Position numbers and translations under genes: made by a program. A model generated the notes under the pieces. It saw only the letters and a list, made by a program, of their open reading frames with translations, had not been told where the DNA came from and did not search any database. From contig URFD01000044.1 in the NCBI GenBank assembly GCA_900547015.1, positions 1-11,789 on the forward strand: DNA of 11,789 bases, given 5' to 3'. This document shows positions 6,123 to 11,789 of this stretch, in pieces. The stretch comes from an uncultured Oscillospiraceae bacterium. GTDB taxonomy: Bacteria > Bacillota > Clostridia > Oscillospirales > Ruminococcaceae. How positions within the stretch are numbered: the stretch's first letter is position 1; every line of letters starts with the position of its first letter.

Positions 6123-6864
6123 CCGCCTTCTGACGATTTTAACAGGGGAGTACGGATTGGTCAGAGCCTTTGTGAAATCGGTCAAAAAGCTGGGTGGTTC
6201 TGTCAGCGCCGCCACGGATTTGTTTGCCTATTCTTCGTTTGTTCTGTTTCACAACAAAGACCAGTACAGCGTCAACAGTGCGGAGCCCTTGCAGATGTTC
6301 TATCATCTTCGGGACGATTTGGAAAAGACAAGCCTGGCAACCTATCTGGCAGAGCTGGCAGGCGAGCTGGTTCAGGAAGGAGAACCGGCGCAGGAGCAGC
6401 TGAGTCTTTTCCTCAACTGCCTGTATCTGCTCGAGCAAAACAAGCGCACCCCGGTGTTCATCAAGCCTGTTTTCGAGCTGCGCCTCATGACAATGTCCGG
6501 CTATATGCCGGATTTGGTTGGATGCCAGAACTGCGGAGAATATCAAGCAGACGGATTTTTCTTTTTTCCGTCTACGGGAGCTTTGCTCTGTAACCGCTGT
6601 TCGCATCAAATCGACCCGCAAGGGGCAATCGCGCTGACCCAAGCTCAGCTGGCGGCAATGCGGCACATTATTTATTCCGAACCCAATCGGGTCTTTCAAT
6701 TTAAAATGTCGGAGGAGGGACTGACCAATCTGGGCAGAATTACCGAGCGGTATCTTCTGACCCAGCTGGACCGGCAGTTCCCTTCCCTTGATTTTTACCA
6801 CAGCCTGTATTCCTTTCAGCTGACGATGCCAAAGGGACAGGCTGACCAGAAACCAGAAACATAA
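6067..6864 (+). CDS. recO: DNA repair protein RecO
   Basis: The 265-residue product matches the family length. The N-terminal OB-fold begins MQVTANGLVIREKMLSNDN, including the typical 'Val-Ile-Arg ... Asn-Asp-Asn-Arg-Leu-Leu-Thr' region and then TGEYGLVRAFVKSVKK (26-41). The C-terminal helical domain contains a four-cysteine zinc site, C153-x2-C156 and C175-x2-C178, which many RecO proteins have. RecO binds single-stranded DNA and SSB, anneals strands, and with RecR helps load RecA during gap repair. The start has AAGGGACAGAAG upstream and lies inside the yqzL-like gene, so the two are likely coupled. mutS2 starts 13 bases after the stop. In B. subtilis glyQS follows recO; here it does not. 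Confidence 0.95.
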   Translation: MQVTANGLVIREKMLSNDNRLLTILTGEYGLVRAFVKSVKKLGGSVSAATDLFAYSSFVLFHNKDQYSVNSAEPLQMFYHLRDDLEKTSLATYLAELAGELVQEGEPAQEQLSLFLNCLYLLEQNKRTPVFIKPVFELRLMTMSGYMPDLVGCQNCGEYQADGFFFFPSTGALLCNRCSHQIDPQGAIALTQAQLAAMRHIIYSEPNRVFQFKMSEEGLTNLGRITERYLLTQLDRQFPSLDFYHSLYSFQLTMPKGQADQKPET

Positions 6865-6877
6865 AGGATGTGAAACT

Positions 6878-9280
6878 ATGTATCAGGCACAGCGATATTT
6901 TCGTGCACTGGAGCTTGACAAGGTGCTTTCTAAGCTGGCAGACCAGGCAAACTGCGATGACAGCAAACAGATGGCGCTCTCTTTGACTCCGCTGGAGGAC
7001 TATGAGCAGGTCAAAGCCCTGATGCAGAAAACGTCCGATGCTTATATGCTGAGTGCAAGATATACGACACCGTCTTTACATAGACTGAAAAACTGTGAAG
7101 CCGCGCTGCGTAAATCAGAGAAGGGCTCGGACCTTTCTCTGAGAGAACTGATGGATGTCTCCTCCGTTCTGCACAATATCCGTTCGGTTAAGGATTGGCG
7201 CAAACGCTGCGAAGGGGAAAAGACCTCTCTGGACCCGCTGTTTGAGATTCTGACCCCGAACCGTGAGCTGGAGACAACCTTGGACAACGCCATTTTGTCG
7301 GAGGAGGAGCTGTCGGATGCAGCCAGCCGCGAATTGGGCGATCTGCGCAGAAAAATCAATCAGGCAAAGCTCCGGGTCAGAGAACGGCTGGACCACCTGA
7401 TTAAATCCCCGAACCAGAGCAAGTACCTTCAGGAAGCGCTGGTCACCATGCGAGACGGCCGCTTCGTTGTGCCGGTCAAGAGCGAATACCGCTCCGAAAT
7501 CAAAGGCTTGGTTCACGACACCTCGGCAAGCGGAGCGACCATCTTCATCGAGCCGATGGCAGTCGTAGAGGCAAACAACGAGATTCGCGTCTTGCAGGCA
7601 AAGGAAAAACGGGAAATCGAAAGAATCATCACAGAGCTGTCTGCGCTGGTCGGTTCCTTTGCAGAGCCGATTCTGCACAGCTATCGGGCACTGGTCGAAA
7701 TTGATTTGTATTTTGCCAAGGCCTCGCTTGCATATAAGATGAAGGCAACGGTTCCAAACATTCAGAACAGCGGTCTCATTGAGCTGAAAAAAGCCCGCCA
7801 CCCGCTGATTGACCCTGAAAAGGTTGTTGCCACCGATATTATTCTCGGACAGGATTTCAATACACTGGTCATCACCGGACCGAACACCGGCGGTAAAACG
7901 GTTACCCTGAAAACCATCGGCCTGATGACCCTGATGGCGATGTGCGGCTTGATGCTTCCGGTAGCAGAAAACAGCACCATTTCGGTCTATCAGAAGGTGC
8001 TGGTCGACATCGGCGATGAGCAGAGCATCGAGCAGAGCCTTTCGACCTTCTCGGCGCACATGACCAATATTATCTCGATTGTTGAGGAAGCAGATTCCGA
8101 CAGCCTGATTTTGTTGGACGAGCTGTGTGCCGGAACAGACCCGGTTGAGGGTGCGGCTCTGGCGATTGCGATTATGGAGCGGCTGGCTCTGTACGGAGCG
8201 AAGCTGGTTGCAACCACCCACTACGCGGAAATCAAGGAGTATGCACTGCAAACCCCGAATGTCTGCAATGCAAGCTGTGAATTCGATGTGGAAACACTCC
8301 GCCCGACCTATCGCCTTTTGATTGGTATCCCGGGTAAATCCAATGCCTTTGCAATCAGCAAAACGCTGGGATTGCCGGACGAAATCATCGAGCAGGCCAA
8401 GGAAAACATCTCCGCGGAAAAGACCCGCTTCGAGGATGTTCTGGCTCAGCTGGACCAGGCGCGTCAGCAGCTGGAAAAGGAAAAGGCAGAGGTAGACCAG
8501 CTCAAGCTGGAGCAGCTGGAATCCAAACGGACGCTGGAGCAGTACAAGCAAAAGACCTACAAGCTGATGGAGCGGGAGCTTCAGCAGGCGCAGGAGAAAG
8601 CAAACCGAATCGTTTCTTCTGCAAAAGCAGAATCTGCCAAGCTGCTGGAAGAGCTTGACGAGATGCGCCGCCAGAAGGAAAGCGAGGAGTTTTCCAAGCT
8701 GGTGCAGGGAGCGAAATCCTCCTATAAATCCAATATCAACCGTCTGGAGGATCTTGCAAATCCGGTCATCAACCGGATGAAGGAGGAATATATGCCGCCT
8801 CGCCCGTTCCGCAAGGGGGATATTGTTCTGGTTGTCCAGCTCAATGAGGAGGGTGTGCTGCTCTCGGACCCGGACAGCTCCGGGAATGTACAGGTGCAGG
8901 CAGGCATCATCAAAACCAAGGTGCCGGTGACCGACCTGCGAATGGTGGACAAGAAGCGCCGCCGCCAAATCAACCGGATGGAGAAAAAGGCCAACGGCGG
9001 TGTCACCAAAACCCTTAATGATAAATCCCAGCGAAGCGCCAGCAGTGAGTTGGATTTGCGGGGACAGACCATCGAGGAAGGCATCATGATGCTCGACCAG
9101 TATATCGACAGCTGTCTGCTGATGGGCATCAAGACGATTACCATTATCCACGGAAAGGGAACCGGCGCCTTGAGAAATGCGGTGCAGCAGCATCTGAAAA
9201 ATCATAAGGCAGTGCGGACCTTCCGCTTGGGTGTTTATGGGGAAGGCGAGGATGGTGTTACCATCGCGGAGCTCAAGTAA
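6878..9280 (+). CDS. mutS2: Endonuclease/ATPase MutS2 with C-terminal Smr domain
   Basis: This 800-residue protein is close to B. subtilis MutS2 (785). Domains in order: a MutS-type lever/clamp region over about 1-310; an ABC-type ATPase with Walker A GPNTGGKT at 334-341, the STFSAHM signature at 389-395, Walker B LILLDE at 410-415 and H-loop TTHY at 446-449; a Glu/Lys/Gln-rich coiled coil over about 505-640; a KOW-like linker; and an Smr nuclease domain with LDLRG at 725-729 and HGKGTG at 758-763. It lacks the N-terminal mismatch-recognition domain of MutS. Family roles recorded for MutS2 are suppression of homologous recombination and, in Bacillus, sensing and splitting collided ribosomes. 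The latter would fit its ribosome-assembly neighbours here. ATG 6878 follows AAAGGATGTGA, 13 bases after recO. Confidence 0.97.
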   Translation: MYQAQRYFRALELDKVLSKLADQANCDDSKQMALSLTPLEDYEQVKALMQKTSDAYMLSARYTTPSLHRLKNCEAALRKSEKGSDLSLRELMDVSSVLHNIRSVKDWRKRCEGEKTSLDPLFEILTPNRELETTLDNAILSEEELSDAASRELGDLRRKINQAKLRVRERLDHLIKSPNQSKYLQEALVTMRDGRFVVPVKSEYRSEIKGLVHDTSASGATIFIEPMAVVEANNEIRVLQAKEKREIERIITELSALVGSFAEPILHSYRALVEIDLYFAKASLAYKMKATVPNIQNSGLIELKKARHPLIDPEKVVATDIILGQDFNTLVITGPNTGGKTVTLKTIGLMTLMAMCGLMLPVAENSTISVYQKVLVDIGDEQSIEQSLSTFSAHMTNIISIVEEADSDSLILLDELCAGTDPVEGAALAIAIMERLALYGAKLVATTHYAEIKEYALQTPNVCNASCEFDVETLRPTYRLLIGIPGKSNAFAISKTLGLPDEIIEQAKENISAEKTRFEDVLAQLDQARQQLEKEKAEVDQLKLEQLESKRTLEQYKQKTYKLMERELQQAQEKANRIVSSAKAESAKLLEELDEMRRQKESEEFSKLVQGAKSSYKSNINRLEDLANPVINRMKEEYMPPRPFRKGDIVLVVQLNEEGVLLSDPDSSGNVQVQAGIIKTKVPVTDLRMVDKKRRRQINRMEKKANGGVTKTLNDKSQRSASSELDLRGQTIEEGIMMLDQYIDSCLLMGIKTITIIHGKGTGALRNAVQQHLKNHKAVRTFRLGVYGEGEDGVTIAELK

Positions 9281-9304
9281 ATCGCACAACTGCGGACGGC
9301 TTTG

Positions 9305-9326
9305 TTCCGAAGGGAAATGTTCGGAA
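9305..9326. repeat. Inverted repeat upstream of the MATE gene
   Basis: A perfect 7-bp inverted repeat, TTCCGAA at 9305-9311 and TTCGGAA at 9320-9326 with an 8-base loop, sits in the 88-base gap after mutS2. It is not followed by a T-run (TCAGCTGTTC follows), so it is not a classical rho-independent terminator. It could be a repressor operator or a leader hairpin for the transporter. A weaker CGGA...TCCG pairing overlaps its left arm, so two alternative folds are possible. Function is inferred only from position. Confidence 0.4.
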
Positions 9327-9348
9327 TCAGCTGTTCACGAGGTGTAAA

Positions 9349-9372
9349 ATGAAGGAAGTGCAAAACGGATGA
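9349..9372 (+). CDS. Possible 7-codon upstream ORF overlapping the MATE start
   Basis: ATG at 9349 opens a 7-codon frame (Met-Lys-Glu-Val-Gln-Asn-Gly) that ends in TGA at 9370-9372. It is preceded by a GAGGTG site at 9339-9344, 4 bases before the ATG, so the spacing is short. Its stop overlaps the ATG at 9369 of the transporter frame (ATGA), the classic geometry for translational coupling or a leader peptide. The peptide resembles nothing I know, and so short an ORF can arise by chance. Confidence 0.25.
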   Translation: MKEVQNG

Positions 9373-10772
9373 ATGGGATACTTCAGTATGCTTCCTGCGA
9401 ACATCTCAGCAGGAACATCGAGATGCGGGGGCCTTTGCCCTCCACTCGGGAAATCTATAAAAATGCGCTGAATGTGGCATGGCCCTCTGCGGCAGAGTCG
9501 GTGCTGGTCAGCTTGGTCGGTTCCATCGATACGATGATGGTTGGCGGTTTGGGCCCGGTTGCGATTGCGGCGGTCGGCTTGACCAACCAGCCGAAATTTG
9601 TCCTCTTGGCATTGATTATGTCCCTCAATGTTGGCGTCACGACGGTAGTGGCAAGACGAAAGGGCCAGCAGAATCAGGAGGGCGCCCAGAAATGTCTGCG
9701 CGTTGCCCTGATGATTTCCTTTGGACTTGCGCTGATTCTTTCCACGCTGGGCTATCTGTTTGCGGAGCCGATTATGCAGTTTTCCGGCGCCCAGCCCGAT
9801 GTCATGGAGGACTCGGTGGCATATTTCCGCATCATCATGATGGGCTTTGTGCCGATGTGCATCGGCTTGACCATCAACGCGGCGCAAAGAGGTGTGGGCA
9901 ATACCCGCATTTCGATGACGACCAATATGACTTCTAACATTATCAATCTGATTTTTAACTATCTGCTGATTCACGGCAAGATGGGCTTTCCAAGGTTGGA
10001 GGTTCGAGGTGCGGCATTGGCAACGATTCTGGGCAGTACGGTAGCCTGTCTGCTCTCGATTCGCTCGGTGCTGAAAGCGGACACCTATCTGAAGCTGTCA
10101 ATCAAAGACCGCTGGGGAATGGACCGCGAAACGCTGGACAGCATCTGGAAGATTAGCTCCAGTGCGGTCGTCGAGCAGATGTTCATGCGGTTTGGATTCT
10201 TTACTTATGTGAAGGTTGTTGCAAATCTTGGTACCGTTGCTTTTGCAACCCACCAGATTTGTATGAATATCATCAACCTGTCCTTTGCTTTTGGTGATGG
10301 CTTTAGTATTGCGATTGCTTCGCTGGTGGGACAATCCTTGGGTGCGAAGCGTCCGGATATGGCGAACCTCTATGTGAAGGTCAACAAGGTGCTGCTCTAT
10401 CTGATTTCCGGTACGCTCTCGGTAATTTTCATCGTGTTCCGCTATCAAATTGTAGGTCTGTTCACCGAGGAGGCTGCCATCATCGCCGAAGCCGGCAACC
10501 TGATGCTCATTATCGCTGCCACCACCGTCATCCAGACGTCGGGTCTGTCCTCGACAGGCTGTCTGCGCGGAGCCGGTGATGCCAAATATATTGCAAGAAC
10601 AGCCTTTATCAGCATCGCGATTGTTCGTCCGCTGTCCGCATGGATTCTTTGCTATCCGGTTGGACTTGGACTGGTGGGTGCGTGGATGTCCTTCTTTATT
10701 GACCAGAGCCTGCGCTGCATCCTCAACGGAAGCCGTTTCCGCAAAGGAAAGTGGGCAGAGATTGTGGTATAG
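9369..10772 (+). CDS. MATE-family multidrug/Na+ antiporter-type transporter
   Basis: The 467-residue hydrophobic protein has the two-half, roughly 12-segment layout of the MATE family. The first half opens with TREIYKNALNVAWPSAAESVL and GSIDTMMVGGLGPVAIAAVGLTNQP, the typical first-helix and loop region. The second-half repeat shows ATHQICMNIINLSFAFGDGFSIA and SLVGQSLGAKRPD. MATE proteins export cationic drugs, dyes or metabolites using a Na+ or H+ gradient; the substrate here cannot be read from sequence. Two starts are possible: ATG 9369 (AAGGAAG site 10 bases upstream, overlapping a possible leader ORF) and ATG 9423 (AGGA site 8 bases upstream), which would give a 449-residue protein. The first 18 residues of the longer form are not typical of the family, so 9423 may be the true start. 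It is separated from mutS2 by 88 bases and is not obviously part of the same operon. Confidence 0.92.
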   Translation: MNGILQYASCEHLSRNIEMRGPLPSTREIYKNALNVAWPSAAESVLVSLVGSIDTMMVGGLGPVAIAAVGLTNQPKFVLLALIMSLNVGVTTVVARRKGQQNQEGAQKCLRVALMISFGLALILSTLGYLFAEPIMQFSGAQPDVMEDSVAYFRIIMMGFVPMCIGLTINAAQRGVGNTRISMTTNMTSNIINLIFNYLLIHGKMGFPRLEVRGAALATILGSTVACLLSIRSVLKADTYLKLSIKDRWGMDRETLDSIWKISSSAVVEQMFMRFGFFTYVKVVANLGTVAFATHQICMNIINLSFAFGDGFSIAIASLVGQSLGAKRPDMANLYVKVNKVLLYLISGTLSVIFIVFRYQIVGLFTEEAAIIAEAGNLMLIIAATTVIQTSGLSSTGCLRGAGDAKYIARTAFISIAIVRPLSAWILCYPVGLGLVGAWMSFFIDQSLRCILNGSRFRKGKWAEIVV

Positions 10773-10794
10773 CAATCGACACTGTTTCAGCCAA

Positions 10795-10820
10795 AACTTT
10801 ATCGGAGCTTCCGATAAGTT
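10795..10820. repeat. Strong palindrome between the MATE gene and the M42 peptidase
   Basis: TTATCGGA at 10799-10806 and TCCGATAA at 10810-10817 form a perfect 8-bp stem with a 3-base GCT loop. Three further pairs (AAC 10795-10797 with GTT 10818-10820) extend it past one bulged T. Only a weak T-rich stretch (TATTATTTT) follows. It could be a terminator for the MATE gene, a transcript-stabilising hairpin for the peptidase mRNA, or an operator. I favour a hairpin marking the MATE transcript end, with low certainty. Confidence 0.5.
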
Positions 10821-10847
10821 GATATATTATTTTGGGAGGTTATAGTC

Positions 10848-11717
10848 ATGGATGTTTTTAAAGTAGCAAATTACAAGGAATATCTCTTTGACACAGCAAA
10901 GACCATTTTCGGAATCGATAGCCCGAGCGGCTATTATCACGCGGTCATCAAGGAAGTAGAATCCATCGCCACCGGCATGGGCTACAAATTTGAGCAGATC
11001 GAAAAGGGATGCGGAATCATCACCATCGAGGGTGAGGACAACAGCAGAACCGTTATGCTGTCTGCTCATGTAGATACCCTTGGTCTGATGGTTCGCTCCA
11101 TCACTGCTTCCGGCGATTTGAAATTCACCAAGGTTGGTGGCCCAATCATGCCGACCTTGGATGGCGAGTACTGCCGCATCCACACCAGAGATGGCAGAGT
11201 TTACACCGGTACCATCATCTGCGAAAGCGCAGCAGTTCATGTTCATCCGGATGCTTCCACCAAAGCAAGAGATGAGGATACCATGATTATCCGCATCGAT
11301 GAGCAGGTTCACAGCAAGGAAGATGTTCTCAAACTGGGTATCCAGGTTGGAGACTACATCTGCTACGACCCGAAAACTGTCGTAACAGAGAGCGGATTCC
11401 TCAAATCCAGATTCATCGATGATAAAGGCAGTGTAGCTTGTCTGCTGACCGCTCTGAAAATCATGCACGATCAGGGTCTGAAACCACAGTACAAAACCAA
11501 ATTCTTCATCTCTGTATTTGAAGAGGTTGGCCATGGCGCATCTTACATTCCGGAGGATGTTTCCGAGGTTCTGGCTGTTGACATGGGCTGCATCGGTCTG
11601 GACCTGACCTGCACCGAATACGATGTTTCCATCTGTGCAAAAGATTCTGGCGGTCCATACGACTACGATATGACCAGCCGCCTGATTGAGCTGGCAAAAG
11701 AAAACGAGCTGACTTAA
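10848..11717 (+). pseudogene. M42-family metallo-aminopeptidase, truncated at the 3' end
   Basis: The 289-residue product matches the M42 glutamyl/deblocking aminopeptidase family, cytoplasmic di-metal enzymes that trim N-terminal residues from short peptides. Visible ligands and catalytic residues are AHVD (H74, D76), IDDKGS (D191/D192), the EEVG pair E225-E226, and AVD D245. Full-length members run to about 340-350 residues and end with a conserved segment holding the last metal-binding His (the His-Ala-Ser-His type motif). Here the frame stops at TAA 11715-11717 directly after AKENELT, so that His and some 55-60 residues are missing. The Thr is still a plausible family residue, so the break lies at about 11714-11717. 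The ribosome site GGGAGG (10834-10839) is intact. The sequence beyond looks unrelated. Codon choice appears strongly biased, suggesting the ancestral gene was well expressed. It could instead be a natural short form, but loss of a metal ligand makes activity unlikely. Confidence 0.8.
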
Positions 11718-11789
11718 GGGAGTAGTGTCGCGTAAGAAGCAGCTCATACCTGAGCTTATAAATGTGATTAATGAGAGATAATGCAGCAC
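11718..11789. mobile_element. Probable terminus of an inserted element disrupting the M42 gene
   Basis: The 72 bases after the premature stop show no M42 coding continuity in any frame I read. They begin GGGAGTAGTGTCGCG, which has the general look of a transposon terminal repeat (a G-rich start with a GTGTC-type core); I recall similar ends in IS256- and ISLre2-type elements but cannot verify the family. A perfect 6-bp hairpin, AGCTCA 11741-11746 with TGAGCT 11751-11756 around TACC, sits just inside. The stretch ends in possible start sites (ATG near 11771 and 11781), consistent with a transposase gene beginning at the right edge. The partner end and any target duplication lie outside the window. 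Confidence 0.45.

Noticed and set aside
7115..9289. A 724-codon open frame antisense to mutS2.
   Set aside because: It mirrors mutS2 codon structure, has no recognisable domain, is Leu/His/Gln/Arg-rich, and mutS2 itself is unmistakable.
10820..10828. Extended -10 promoter (TG-A-TATATT) for the peptidase.
   Set aside because: The transcript would start near 10835, inside the GGGAGG ribosome site, leaving no usable leader.
10827..11789. A 320-codon open frame antisense to the M42 peptidase, running off the right edge.
   Set aside because: The plus strand encodes clear M42 metal-binding motifs; the antisense frame shows no family features and arises from codon bias.

Overview
The window looks like core chromosome of an anaerobic, endospore-forming Firmicute of the class Clostridia, most likely in the Oscillospiraceae/Ruminococcaceae sphere. 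This rests on three things: the sporulation genes ylbJ, yqfC and yqfD, the Gram-positive gene order yqfC-yqfD-phoH-ybeY-dgkA-era-yqzL-recO, and base composition that is roughly balanced by eye. I cannot name the species from sequence alone.

Layout. (1) 1-1078, minus strand: the 5' part of a YlbJ-type sporulation membrane protein, running off the left edge. Its promoter looks sigma-E-like. (2) 1226-2737, plus: yqfC and yqfD, sporulation genes of the mother-cell programme. (3) 2738-2961: the longest gap in the window (224 bases), with two candidate vegetative promoters and a leader. (4) 2962-4907: phoH, ybeY and dgkA, tightly packed; phoH appears to start at a non-canonical ATC codon behind a strong Shine-Dalgarno. 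(5) 4947-9280: era, a small YqzL-like gene, recO and mutS2, which cover ribosome assembly, recombination repair and ribosome or DNA quality control. (6) 9281-10772: a short leader with an inverted repeat and a possible 7-codon upstream ORF, then a MATE-family transporter. (7) 10848-11717: an M42-type metallopeptidase gene cut off before its C-terminal metal-binding His, followed by about 70 bases that look like the end of an inserted element running off the right edge.

How it fits together. YbeY and PhoH cooperate in 16S rRNA processing, and Era is a 30S assembly GTPase, so the middle block is a ribosome-maturation module. RecO and MutS2 follow in what looks like the same transcriptional direction and probably share transcripts. 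Compared with the Bacillus subtilis order (recalled from memory), the 7TM-HD gene yqfF/pgpH between phoH and ybeY and cdd between dgkA and era are missing, and mutS2 rather than glyQS follows recO.

I see no CRISPR array, rRNA, tRNA, prophage or defence island. The points most worth a second look are the ATC start of phoH, the disrupted M42 peptidase with an element boundary, and the leader of the MATE gene. I found no convincing previously undescribed multi-gene system here.
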